In this document: positions 20,640 through 31,519 of the stretch, piece after piece | Layout of the letters: every line of letters begins with the position of its first letter | Position numbering within the stretch: position 1 is the first letter of the stretch | Assembly (NCBI RefSeq): GCF_000346465.2 | Contig: NC_034012.1 | Coordinates: 22,582,719-22,646,718 of the forward strand | Direction: 5' to 3' | From: Prunus persica | Lineage: Eukaryota; Streptophyta; Magnoliopsida; Rosales; Rosaceae | Length of the DNA stretch: 64,000 nt | Notes under the pieces: model-generated | What the model saw: the letters and a program-made list of their open reading frames with translations, nothing else | Told to the model about the DNA's origin: nothing | Database searches by the model: none | Translations under genes and position numbers: made by a program

Positions 20640-20740
20640 GACAATAAATATATATAATTATAGGTGGTATTTGCAAAATTTGTAGGGAGAGGTGGTATTT
20701 CCCCTTAAAACTAAAAAAAGGGTGGCATTTAGAGCTATTT
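20640..20740. mobile_element. Possible DNA-transposon terminus
   Basis: The words GGTGGTATTTGCAAAATTTG, GGTGGTATTTCCCC and GGTGGCATTTAGAGC recur at about 30-40 bp spacing and end at GCTATTTCCC. Such phased motifs are typical of Mutator-like element ends, but no partner inverted repeat was located. It abuts the L1 fragment. Confidence 0.25.
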
Positions 20741-21125
20741 CCCAAAATACAATTACCAAAATTCAAAATGAGCTTGGAATTTGGATTTCTCATCCTTTGG
20801 ATATAGCAAATCTCTTTGTTCAAGATTACCACCAACATTTTAGCCTTGATCATAGTATTGATTCAAATATACTAAATTCCTTTCTAAATCATATACAACC
20901 TTGTATTTCACAGGCTGATGCTCAAAATCTTATAGCCCCTTTCACTTCTTTTGAAATTGATCTATCAATACGACAAATTGGTGGTCTTAAAAGTACCAGG
21001 ACCTGATGGTTTTCATGCCATTTTCTATATAAAAAATTGGAATATTGTTAAGGAAAATATCTATGCTATGTTAAGGCCCTTCATTCGAATATGTCTTTAC
21101 AAGAAAAAAATCATACTTATAGAAC
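20740..21125 (+). pseudogene. L1-type LINE ORF2 fragment (EN-RT linker)
   Basis: Reads IQNELGIWISHPLDIANLFV ... FTSFEIDLSIRQI, then a one-base frameshift near 20990, then KVPGPDGFHAIFYIKNWNIV. This is the segment just before reverse transcriptase motif 1 in plant L1 ORF2 proteins (usual form KAPGPDGF). Both ends are truncated: no endonuclease or RT core. It is related to, but distinct from, the large LINE at 33.5-52 kb, which reads KAPGPDGMPPLFFQKF at the same place. Confidence 0.75.
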
Positions 21126-22489
21126 ACTGATGGGGTCTTTTTGTTCCAGCAGTTCTAGGTGGATTTGGGCTGCAATTTCTTTTTTCTTTTTTCTCTTGTA
21201 GCATGTGAACTGTTAAGATGGATGTCTAGAAAAATACGGGCAATAAAGAAAAACTTTTAAGACGACAATTTATCACACGCACTCGATTAAAATATGAAAT
21301 TGTTGAAATGGACATATATATAAATACAATTGCGAAAAAAAATATTTACGAAACTTTGTAAGTCACGCGTAGCGCTCGTGATTAAAAAAAAGGCTCTCGC
21401 ACGAGCATAAGCGCGTACAATGAGGCTAGTGATTTCTTTATGGAATCTTTACACATGCGTGCATGCGTTAAAAAGTCATATTAATTTATTTATATTAAAT
21501 ACATGTGGCATTTTTGAAGATTTGCTGTGATTACAATACAACTGGAAGCACACAAGCACACCCCTGACCTCCTAATCAGTAATACACACACAATAGAACT
21601 GGAGGTTTTCCTCTCATATTTTTTCTCTGGCGAAGCTAGCCTCTCTCTCTTCTTTCCTCTATTCGCACCTCTTGCTCTTAGTCGATTAGCCACCACTGCC
21701 ACCTCTCCCCATCCAATATTGAGCATGCAGATCATCTTCTTTCTCTCTTATCTCTTATGTGGCTTCTTCCTCAAATTCCTCTGTATTTCACCTTGAATTT
21801 AGCGAATTAAGGTTGGTTTGTTGTTAAGACAGACATCTAGAAATATACTGGTGATAAAGGAAAACTTTTAAGACGAATATTTATCACACATGCGCGATAA
21901 AAATGTGAAACTGCTGAAATGGACATCTATATAATATAATTGCGAAAAAATATTAACGAAATTTTGTAAGTCGCACGTAGCTCGCGTGATTAAAAAAAAG
22001 CATCTCGCACGCCCGAAAAAGCATGCAAGGAGACTAGAGATTTCTTTATGGACTTTACACATGCGTGCATGCGTTGAAAAGTCATATTAATTTATTTATA
22101 TTAAATACATGTGGCATTTTTGGAGGTTTGCTGTGATTACAATGCAACTAGACGTACACAAGCACACCTTTGAACCCCTAACCAGTATACTATACACACA
22201 CAATAGAACAGGAGGACTTCCTCTCATATTTTTTCTCCACTGTAGCCAGCCTCTCTCTCTTCTCTTTTCTGTTTATGCCTCTTGCTCTCATTCGATTAGC
22301 CACCGTCGCCGCCTCTCTCCTTCCAATATCGAGCATGTAGGTTAGCTTCTCTCTCTCTCTCTCTTATCTTTTTTGTTTTTTCCCCTTCACTTCTCTTGCT
22401 CTACTAACTCCCTCTCTCATCCAAAACTTCACAGGCGCTGCTCCATCTCAACTGGCTCTCTTTCTCATATCAATATCAGATATGTATGT

Positions 22490-22760
22490 TGTAACATCCC
22501 ACATTGATCAACGGAGAAGGGGGTGATGTGCCTTATATGTACATGCCCGTCTCCATCTAGCATGAGGCCTTTTGGGAGCTCATTGGCTTCGGAGTCATGG
22601 GAACTCTGAAGTTAAGTGAGTTGGGGCTAGAGCAATCCCAGGATGGGTGACCCACTAGGAAGTTGCTCGTGAGTTTCCAGAAACAAAACAGTGAAGGCAG
22701 AGAGGGGGGCCCAAAGCGGACAATATCGTGTTACGGCGGAGCCGATCCCGGGATGTGACA
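22490..22760 (+). mobile_element. Cassandra-type TRIM solo LTR
   Basis: A 271-bp sequence starting TGTAACATCCC and ending GGGATGTGACA (near-perfect 11-bp inverted ends), flanked by identical TATGT at 22485-22489 and 22761-22765. It contains a 5S rRNA-like core. Cassandra elements are terminal-repeat retrotransposons in miniature whose LTRs carry 5S-derived Pol III promoter sequence. No internal domain or second LTR is present, so this is a solo LTR produced by LTR-LTR recombination. It sits inside the 600-bp tandem array. Confidence 0.88.
22573..22678 (+). promoter_or_regulatory. 5S rRNA-like Pol III internal promoter within the LTR
   Basis: Contains GAACTCTGAAGTTAAGTGAG, corresponding to the 5S box A region (5S: AGTTAAGCGTGCTTGGGC), and CCCAGGATGGGTGACC, corresponding to the intermediate element and box C. 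It is diverged from genuine 5S rRNA at several sites and lies inside an LTR, so it is not annotated as an rRNA gene. Confidence 0.75.
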
Positions 22761-23218
22761 TATGTGGCTTAAAATATGAAACTGTTGAAATAGACATCTA
22801 TATAAATACAATTGCGAAAAAATATTTACAAAATTTTGTAAGTCGCGTGTAGCGGTCGTGATTAAAATAAGGCTCTCGCACTCGTAGAAGCGCGTGCAAG
22901 GATGCTAGTGATTTCTTTATGGAAGCTCTACACATGCGTGCACGCGTTGAAAAGTCATATTAATTTATTTATATTAAATACATGTGGCATTTTTGGAGGT
23001 TTGATGTGATTACAATACAACTGGACTCACACAAGCACACCCGTGAACCCCTAATCAGTATACTATACACACATAATAGAACTGGAGGTTTTCCTCTCAG
23101 ATTTTTTCTCCGCCGAAGCCAGCCTCTCTCTCTTTTCTCCTCTGTTCGCACCTCTCACTCTTAGTCGATTAGCCACCACCGCCGCCTCTCTCCTTCCAAT
23201 ATCGAGCAAGCATGTCAG

Positions 23219-23263
<45 letters not shown>
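23219..23263. repeat. (CT)n microsatellite
   Basis: A pure CT run of about 45 bp. The homologous positions in the sister units of the array have only short CT runs, so it expanded within this unit. Confidence 0.9.
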
Positions 23264-23266
<3 letters not shown>

Positions 23267-23670
23267 CTTTTCTTTTTTTTTCCCCTTCACTTCTCTTGCT
23301 CTGCTAACTCTCTCTCTCATCCAAAACTTCACATGCCCTGCTCTATCTTTGCTAGCTCTCTTTCTCATATCAATATCAGGTGCGTACGTGGCTTCTTCCT
23401 CCAATGCCTTTGTATTTCAACTTGAATTTATAGCATTAGGGGTTGTTTGCTGTTAAGATTGACGTCTAGAAAAATAATAGCAATAAAGGAGAACTTTGAA
23501 GATGACGATTTATCACACGCACGCGATTAAAATATGAAATTGTTGAAACGGACCTCTATATAAATACAATTATGAAAACAAAATTACGAAACTTTGTAAG
23601 TTGCATATAGCGCGCGTGATTAAAAAAAAGCTTCTCGCATGCGTGAAAGCACATGCAGAGAGGCTAGTCT

Positions 23671-25141
23671 AATGAACTTTAGGAGCTCGGGGGATTCTTA
23701 TTTAATTAATTACCACATGTTAATATTATCCAAAGCAAATCCAATGTTAATAGGAAAATCTCAAATATTGTAAGTAAAATAATATTTTCATTCTACACAA
23801 CATCGTAGTTTTAGATTATGTACATAAATATTTACATAATATGCACATAGGAGGAAGACATGCAATGATCAAGACCACTTGCGCCACCCGTTCCTCTCTA
23901 ATTGATCTTTTACTTTTTCATTGTCAATCTATACATAAATAACATGATATGAGACCAAACTTAAACAAATACTTTTAAATTTGTTTTAATCAAATTTTAG
24001 CATAATTTGGGAACATGTATACTCACCTTCAATTTTGATAGTTTATCCTTTGCTACATACCTACTCCAATTATTGGAAGAAAACTGTACCAAGTCAAGAG
24101 ACAAAAGGAAAATCCTTTTGTCTCTATATGAGAAGCCAAGTTTAACAATAAAACAATTAATAAAAAATTGCTAGAGGATTAAAGGAACTATTTCATGATT
24201 TGCTACTTCATTTTGTGCTCTAATTTCTCCACATAGCAACGGGTACCATGTTTGTAAAACTGGTAAAAAATGAGTATAAAAAATAAATTCAAGTGTAAAC
24301 TCATTCACTTGAGATGCTAAAGTGATATAAAGTACCTGGCATAGAAAGTCTTTATGTCTTTGATTAAGTTTTCTCCTATACCAAAAGAAAAATGTTGTTG
24401 CAAAATTAGAGTATCATCATCAAGGTTATGATTTTTTTTTTCTTTCCAATTTTGAATAAAAACAATACCTAATCCGACAAATTGTTTTGTAGATCCAAAT
24501 GATATGAGGAACATTTGCATGTCTGAGCTGTTCAAGTGCACGATTTTTATGCCACCTATATTTGTCACTTGTCATCATTAACTTATAGGTAGGTAAAGCA
24601 AATATTTCTCCAATAAAACAATACTTATTGCTCTGTTTTTTTTTTTTCCATTCTTTCAAAATTAAAAGACTAAGATCACTGTTGTTCATTGTGACAAAAT
24701 AACTCCAACCCGATGAGACAACCAAAACATGCGTATTACACTTTGCGTCCTGGTATGAGATTTTGTCAAATACACTATTTTCATGTACAATCATCAGCAA
24801 TAGGAAGGTTACAAACTCTTAAATAAGGATTTAAATAAATTACGGAAACATAACTTTTAATGTTGTACTAATTGAAAAGTAAAAAAAGTTTACCTTGTTA
24901 TCATCATTTGTTGTATTAACATGCTGAACCAAACCATAATGAACTCTATTTGTCAAGCCATGACGCTCCACTTTTCCTATCAATATTGGAATACAAAATG
25001 ATTGATGTAACATGAAATTTAAAATAAAATAAATTTAATAACCAAGGCATGTACAAAACATCACATTAATGTTGAGGTTCTAAAAAGGAAGGGCATGATG
25101 TGTATTTTCTAACTCTTAGAATGCATATATATATATATATA
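23671..25141 (-). other. Unrecognised remnant, possible minus-strand exons
   Basis: No family is recognised with confidence. On the minus strand an acceptor-like ATTGATAG at about 24983 is followed by an open stretch (GKVERHGLTNRVHYGLVQHV) and a donor-like AAG|GTAAAC near 24894. Further open stretches lie at 24426-24800 and 24317-24568. Position downstream of a minus-strand Helitron Rep/helicase gene would suit a Helitron-carried RPA-like gene, but I see no diagnostic OB-fold or zinc motif. Confidence 0.25.
24097..24125. repeat. Perfect inverted repeat (hairpin), 13-bp arms
   Basis: AGAGACAAAAGGA, loop AAA, TCCTTTTGTCTCT. No target duplication or element end was recognised beside it. Confidence 0.85.
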
Positions 25142-25150
25142 TATTTTAAA

Positions 25151-25266
25151 GGGCGCTGATTTCCCCACTCCCCTTTTCTCCACTTACACTCCCTTTTGCT
25201 TTTTAATGATTTTTAATCAATTTTTTCTTTTTTGTTCTTTCTCATTTCTATTCTACCCTTACCCTA
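25151..25266 (+). repeat. MULE left terminal inverted repeat
   Basis: Pyrimidine-rich repeat with the words CTCCCCTTTTCTCC, CTCCCTTTTGCTTTTTAAT and TTCTACCCTTACCCT, all found in the same order in the complement of the right end. Confidence 0.85.
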
Positions 25267-25460
25267 AATTAATGTTTTGATAATTAAAATTAAGAAAAGT
25301 TAACATAAAATAAAGAAGAAGTCAGAGCGTCTTCTTCTGTTTTGATACCTAAACCCTCTTCTTCTCCTTCATCGTGTCTTTCCCTTTTCTCATACCCAAA
25401 GCTACTCAATCCTTCTCCTACCTAAAGCAAATACTCTTAATTATTGGTGAAAGGTTAGCT

Positions 25461-26142
25461 ATGGATGAATAACAAAAATTAGAGTCTGAGTTGCAGGGGA
25501 TTTTAGACATGGTGGGCAGCAGTGATTTGAGTGGAATAACAGAATTTAGTAATCCTTCAAATTCTCAAGATATTATTCATGTTACGTTTTATTTCTTACT
25601 TAATCTAACTTTATCGATTATTAGCAGTGAATTAGCATATTTATTTTACATATGTGTGTGTATCTTTATGTTTAACCTTTTCATAAGGGATTTGTTAACA
25701 TTGTGGGGAGATGACATTGATGGTTTACATCTGTGTCCAAAAGGAAGCTTTTTGAACTCTAGAAGATGTTTCTGTGTTAAAAATAAATTCACTTTGCTGA
25801 GCATTACCTATTATCTTATTCATAGGTTGAGTTTTACGAAATACTTGGTGCTCTGATGAATTGCAATTCAATTTTGAGGTTTTTTTTGTATGCTCTGTCT
25901 TTCTTTTGACCTCTTTCTTCTCATGTGCCCACATAGACAAGTTTAAATTAGTGGCACTGCTATCTCTTTATTTTTGCCCCTGGGTAAAGGTCATGGTGAC
26001 TTGCTGGTACGACCCCTTGGAGGCGCCTACCAACAACTCGATGAAATGTCTCATACTAGTACCTCTTCTATTCATTCTTAACTAATATGTGATAAGCAGT
26101 GAAGCATAAAAATTCTTAATAGATGTAGCCAATATGTAGTTT
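25461..26142 (+). other. MULE 5' region, possible non-coding first exon
   Basis: ATGGATGAATAACAAAAA begins a possible first exon (LESELQGILDMVGSSDLSGI after an early TAA) ending near 25580; the acidic, serine-rich start is typical of FAR1-related proteins but proves little. Later open stretches do not align with known domains. Introns separating this from the FAR1 domain at 26.19 kb are likely. Confidence 0.35.
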
Positions 26143-28109
26143 ATGTTTTATATAAATTGGATGGTTTGTGATATAGGCAGTGAAGCATCGATTGATAAAA
26201 GTGAGAAAATGCTCTCTTTGACAAACAAAAATTTTCAAAGTCGAGAAGACCTCATTGAAGCTGCTCGTAAGATTTCCTTTGTGCAAGGGTATGCACTAGT
26301 TGTTAGAAGACCTAAATCCGAGAAATATGTTGTCCTTGGTATTGATAGAGGCGGTACTTATAAAAGCAAAAAAGTTCCACCAGAGGAAAGAAAAAATAAA
26401 TCAGCATCTCACCTCATAAACTGTCCATTTGAAATTTGGGGCAAAAAGAAAAGGAAACTTCAAGGATTTTGGAAGTTGGAGATTAAAAGTTTGTTGCATA
26501 ATCATGAACCTTCAACGGACATGTCTGGACATCCCTATTGTCGTCGATTTTCAAATGAGTAAATTATGCGGATTAAAGAAATGTGTATGGCTGGTATACC
26601 ACCGCGCCAAATTCTCTCTTCACTTCGATAGAGCAACCTCATCTTCAAGCAATTTCCCGAAACATTTACAATAAGAAGGCTAAAATTTTGGAAGAGAGCC
26701 TAGCAGGATGTACAGTTATTCAAGCATTATTGGATGAACTTGGTGAAGGTGGTTTCTCTTATAACATTGAGTATGACCAAGAAGGGCAATTGACTCATTT
26801 GTTTTTTGCTCATCCTATGTCAATTGAATTGAGTAAGAGTTACCTACATGTCTTTTTGATGGATTGCACTTATAAAACTAATAAGTATAAGATGCCATTA
26901 TTGGATATAATAGGAGTTTCAAGTTTCAACACTTCATTCTACTCTTGTTATGCCTTCATGCAAAAAGAAGAAGAGAAGGATTATGTGTGGGCTCTAGAAA
27001 TGTTAAATAAAATTTTGGGAGTTCATAATCAGCCATTGGTGATCATATCAGATAGAGAATTGGCCTTAATGAATGCTATACCCATTGTATTCCCAAGTGC
27101 TTGTAATTTGTTATGCATGTGGCATATTGAGAAAAACATTCTTGCAAATTGTAAACCTCATTTTAGAGAAGAAGTTGATTGGGTTGCTTTCCTATCTACT
27201 TGGGCTGATTTAATCAAATCTCCAAATGAATCATCATTTGATAAAGCTTAGGATCGTTTTGAAAATGAGTACAAGGAGAATGCAGCTGTTTTGAACTATA
27301 TTAGAGGTACTTGGATGCCATTAAAAGAAAAATTTGTAAGTGCATGGACAGATGAGGGTGCACACTTAGGTAATCGGGCTACTTCAAGAGCTGAAGGTGC
27401 ACATGCAACACTAAAGAAGTATCTTCAAGTTTCAACCGGAGGTCTTCGTGAGGTAAAAGAAAAAATATGTCTTGCTATTGAATACCAATTTCAAGAAATC
27501 AAAACTCAACTCTCAAGTGAAAAGGTACATGTTCCACATAGACTTCGGATTCCATTCTTTGAAGAAGTTGTTACTCATGTATCTATGTTTGCTTTAGATG
27601 AGTTATACAAGCAATATGAAGCTGCAAAATATGTTAATCTTTCATCTCAATGCATAGACCATTTTTTCAAAATGATGGGTATTCCTTGTGGACACATGAT
27701 TAAGGATATGAAAATTCAAGTATTGCCTTTAAATGCCACACATAATCAGTGGAGGATCGATGCACGATTGTTTAACAATGATCAACATGCAAGTTTGGAT
27801 GATGAAGATGATCAAATAAATAGTCTTCTATTGGACTTCAAAGAAAAGTATGAAAAGCTGTCCATTCTTCAAAAGGATGATACAAAGGGACAATTATCTC
27901 AATTTGTTGGTACTTCTTTCCCCCTAATTATGGAGCCTAAGATTCAACCTCATAAAGGATGTCCACTAGGGTCAAAGAAGAGAAATGAATCTCGCTCTAC
28001 AAAGCATGAACCTTCAAAATTTGAGATAGTTGAAAAGTCTTGTAAATGTAGTGTTTGCAAAGGTGTTGGCCACAATAAAAGTACTTGTTCATTTAAAGTT
28101 GCCTCTTAA
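26143..28109 (+). pseudogene. MULE transposase (FAR1-related type)
   Basis: Order: FAR1-type DNA-binding domain (26190-26545; NFQSREDLIEAARKISFVQG ... CPFEIW ... LLHNHEPS), MULE transposase core with catalytic Asp in MDCTYKTNKYKMPLL, second Asp in IISDRELALMNAI, a CMWHIEKN motif and Glu in SRAEGAHATLKKYL, then a partly deleted SWIM segment (GIPCGHMI) and a terminal CCHC knuckle (CSVCKGVGHNKSTC). The protein cuts and joins the element DNA in the nucleus. Breaks: TAA at 26560-26562, a frameshift near 26625 after PPRQILSSLR, and TAG at 27249-27251 (a Trp position in relatives). The first SWIM cysteines are missing. Catalytic residues survive, but no functional protein can be made. Confidence 0.8.
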
Positions 28110-29149
28110 TTCTACCTTTTGGAAATGGATAGAAATGTAAGTATTTGTACGCCAAATTCTTAAATTTTTTTTTTTTTACCAAGTATGTGAGTACTATTTA
28201 TCTTTGTTGTAGTTAATAGGTAATAAATTTTTTCGGCTAACATGTTTACAATTAGAAGAGAGCATGGTACTTCTTATGCATAATAGTCTTAGATTTTTAT
28301 TCTTTCATAATTTTTAAAGTAATTGTACATGTTTTCTTATTAAAGGGAATTGTATCTCATCAAATTTTACAGTAGTAAATAGTATTATGAGAGATCAATT
28401 AGTTTGTTAATTAATTAGTCTTCTTTCTTGTAGGTATTTTGAAGTGGTTGGATGGATTCATCCTTATTTCACATGTCTTTTTTTAACACAAGGAAAAAGT
28501 GTTGTATGGAATGATACAGTTTGGTTAATGGAGCTAAATTATATTTTTTCTGGTTATAGCTTTTCTCTACTCTTGTATGGAATGATATAGTTTGGTTAAT
28601 GGAGCTAAATTTTCGGCAACCACGATGGTTTTGTCTGTACTTTTTGGTTGTTGCTCTTGTTGCTATCTCTATTTAGCCATATTTTCTGGCTTTCAATGAA
28701 ATTTCAGCTATTGACCAAAAAAAGAACATGCCAATGGAGCTAAGTTTTTTGCTTTCTTTTATTTCCCATGTTATCTGAACAACCCAATGAAGCATCTAAG
28801 TAAATATTTATATTTTGTTCTCGAATGGATCCATAGGATTATAATTGTTTAGTGGAGTTCTTCCGATCACAATTTTCTAGTTCAAGAATGGGAGATGCCA
28901 GATGCAAATGGATCACTAAAGAAATATTTTGCCTATTCACCAAAAAAAAAAAAAAAAAAAAATCCCTATGGTTGCAAGGTTTATTCGTGGGCATGTGTTT
29001 TTGTAACAAGTAGACCATATAATTTTGCCTAGACAAATATACAGTGTTAATTATTTCTTACTTGATGAAAGGAAAAAAAAAAAAAAGCAAGTTGGAAAAT
29101 TAAGTGTAAAGAAAAAGAAATAATATAAAAGTGAAGTAAAAAGAAATAA
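28110..29149. other. MULE 3' non-coding part
   Basis: AT-rich, no coding content. Contains the 39-bp direct repeat at 28502 and 28573, a 22-bp poly-A stretch near 28941 and a second near 29073. Confidence 0.6.
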
Positions 29150-29265
29150 GATAGGGTAAGGGTAGAATAGGAAAGAGAAAGAACAAAAAATAAAAAATTG
29201 ATTAAAAATTATTAAAAAGCAAAAGGGAGTTTAAGCGGAGAAAAGGGGAGTGGGAAATCAGCTCC
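29150..29265 (-). repeat. MULE right terminal inverted repeat
   Basis: Reverse complement of the left terminus with small differences (for example GGAGCTGATTTCCC for GGCGCTGATTTCCC). The boundary is set by the partial 9-bp target duplication. Confidence 0.85.
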
Positions 29266-29423
29266 GTTTTTAAATTGAAAAATAGGTATATACAACTAAT
29301 GTAACTCTTTGAGTCAAGTAACAACAAACAAACAGTTACAACAATAAATGATAAAAACATGTTGTGGTTATTTGAAAAGGTATTCTCATTAAAATTATGC
29401 TTATTTATTTTTCATCGCCATCA

Positions 29424-31444
29424 TTAGTTCAAATGAAGTAGGACTTCTTTGTACATCACATCCCAAGTGAAAACGTCTTCTTGACCGGTTATTGACCCTT
29501 TTTTCACGAACACTTTTGTAGTCGACTTTGAAACATCCATCGATAAATCCACGTATAATTGTCCATGACTGAAAATGTGATCTGGAAGAAAAACACCCAC
29601 ATGTGGTATAGTTTGACCTTGAGATTTATTTATACTGAGAGCAAAACACAACTTCATTGGAAATTGTTTTCTTGTTAGTTCAAATGGTAGCCCAGCAGTC
29701 TCAGTTGTCTTTAGAGGGATACATGGCAGAAAAACCCTGGTCCCAACAGATTGTCCAGTTAGAATTTCAGCATCAATGAGATTTTGGTACGACCCACGAC
29801 ATAATAATCTTGTTCCATTATACAATCCCAATGTTGGGTCAATATTTCTAAGAAGCATGATTGGAGCATCTCTCTTCAAAGTTAACTTATGTGGTGGCAA
29901 CCCACCAATACAAATTGAGTTCAAGAATTCCGCTGATACAAATTCCTCATGTCACCCTCAATTGAATCAAACGAATACATTGTCTTTTTTTTGCCTGGAA
30001 ACATATTGATCATCTTTTCATTCAACATGTCGACATCTTCATTTGTAGGACTTATCACTGCCCTTTCCACCATGTAATCCTCCAAGTTTGGGAAAACTTG
30101 ATAAATAAATTCATTGATGGATAACTCATTCTCCCATGGTATTACCATGCATTCAGGTACTCTTATCATATCATCTCCAACAACAAGTGCTTCCCCATTA
30201 CCAACATGAAGTAGAAATTGTGAAAATTGTTGATCATTCCTCATGTTTTGTCTAAGTTTCAAAATCTTTAGTTGTGACTAAAATAATGCTTTTACCACAC
30301 TGGCCTGGATTAGTTCCAACTTCTTTCCTTTAGGAATAACGGGAAGTACTTGTTGAAAATCTCCCTCAAAGATCATTGTTTTCCCCCCAAATGTTAAGTC
30401 AACATCAATTATGTCTCTAAAAGTTCGATCTAGCGCTTCAAAGGCATAACGATGTGCCATCGTTAATTCATCCCAAATAATTGTCTTTGCCTGTTGTATT
30501 AACTTTGCCAAATTAGCTTGTTTACTGATCGAACATGTAGATGATGAATCTGTGCTAAGTGGTATCTTGAATCTAGAATGTGTTGTTCTCCCACTAGGTA
30601 ATATTGTAGCTGCTATTCCAAATGTTGATGTTGCTAATACTATATAACCCAACCCTCTCATGTTTGCTAACAATGCATGGTATAAGTAAGTTTTTCCAGT
30701 TCCACCTGGACCAGTCACAAAAAAAATTGAATTATGACATCGTTCAATTATGTCCATTATTATGTTAAATTCAGACTTTTGGTTGTCATTAAAACATTCA
30801 ATTGCAAGAAGATCTTCTTGTGAAATACCTATTGAGAGTTCGTCTTCAATATATCTAGGCATTGCAGAAACTACTTTTGTTGTCATTTGGGGCAAATCAA
30901 AGTCCTTGATATTCTTGTTAAATTGTACCAAAAGTGTGTTTAAGTCACGTAAAAGTCTGTTCACAATAACATTGCAACGTAAGTTACTCGAGAAAGCATA
31001 ATCTTCAATCATGAATGGATAGAATTCATCCCACAATGTCCGGACACCAACTGGTTCACAATATACCAAAATGGTGACAAATAATCTTCTTAAGGCCGAT
31101 GGCATCCGAATTGTAAAGGCCTCAAGCAAACATTGTCGAATACTGTCGTCTTCTTCTAACAAACCTTGTTGTTCTGCTGCTTCCTTAAACGTTGGTTGCA
31201 AAACGCCACCAATTGTCATTAAATTTAGAAATGATGTGGCTCCTCTGACATGATTCAGAAGTATGCGTAGGTAAAATTTCTCACCTTCAGTGGGTGAGAC
31301 TGTATATATTCGCCCAATAACCCTGAAAAATTTAGTGAGCATTGTCTTGTTAAGCCTCTCGTCTATCAGAATATTTGCAATAGTCTGGTCAGATTGAAAT
31401 CGAACTTGATGCATATTAGGAAGATGTATTTGTAAGCGCTGCAC
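29424..31444 (-). pseudogene. Helitron helicase domain (Pif1-like)
   Basis: Residues from QRLQIHLPNMHQVRF through the helicase with Walker A (GPGGTGKTYLYHAL), Walker B-like IIWDELTMAH, GDFQQVLPVIP and the C-terminal NKSQGQTIPHVGVFLP/GQLYVDLS region. The enzyme unwinds DNA during rolling-circle transposition. Breaks: TAG near 30278-30280 (VVKALF-stop-SQLKIL; Trp in relatives) and a frameshift near 29922 (after GDMRNLYQRNS). Upstream the frame is shared with the Rep part, so Rep and helicase were one polypeptide, as usual for Helitrons. Stop at about 29424 after EVLLHLN. Confidence 0.85.
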
Positions 31445-31519
31445 AGTTGGGTATATCCAATTGATTACAAACTTGAATATCCTCCATAATGCATCTAGTG
31501 CACAAACCCATCTTGCATC

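Larger units (their letters stand above)
21207..23670. repeat. Tandem array, unit about 600 bp, roughly 3.5 copies
   Basis: Units start near 21207, 21819, (deleted start) 22771 and 23449 with TGTTAAGA-GA-GTCTAGAAA. Each carries AACTTTGTAAGTC-CG-GTAGC, ACACATGCGTGCATGCGTT, CATGTGGCATTTTTGGAGGTTTG and a pyrimidine-rich CTCTCTCT end. Marker CATGTGGCATTTTT lies at about 21502, 22109 and 22981; subtracting the Cassandra insertion gives a period near 600 bp. The last copy is cut off at about 23670 (after GAGGCTAGT). No protein is encoded; ORFs here are low-complexity. Confidence 0.8.
25151..29265 (+). mobile_element. Mutator-like element (MULE) with long terminal inverted repeats
   Basis: The left end (GGGCGCTGATTTCCCCACTC onward, about 115 bp to CTACCCTTACCCT) is matched by the reverse complement of 29150-29265 with few mismatches. 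Flanks TATTTTAAA (25142-25150) and GTTTTTAAA (29266-29274) agree at seven of nine positions, fitting the 9-bp duplication of Mutator elements. Inside is a FAR1-type transposase remnant on the plus strand. The 3' non-coding part (28110-29140) contains a 39-bp repeat, TTGTATGGAATGATA-AGTTTGG, at 28502 and 28573. The element lies about 130-150 bp beyond the stop of the Helitron helicase, so it may have inserted into that Helitron. Confidence 0.85.

Noticed and set aside
22573..22678. A genuine 5S rRNA gene
   Set aside because: Several changes in box regions and no flanking 5S spacer; it lies inside an LTR with TG...CA-type ends and target duplication.
24317..24568. Confident RPA-like protein
   Set aside because: Position fits a Helitron accessory gene, but no diagnostic motif was seen; kept only as an unrecognised remnant.
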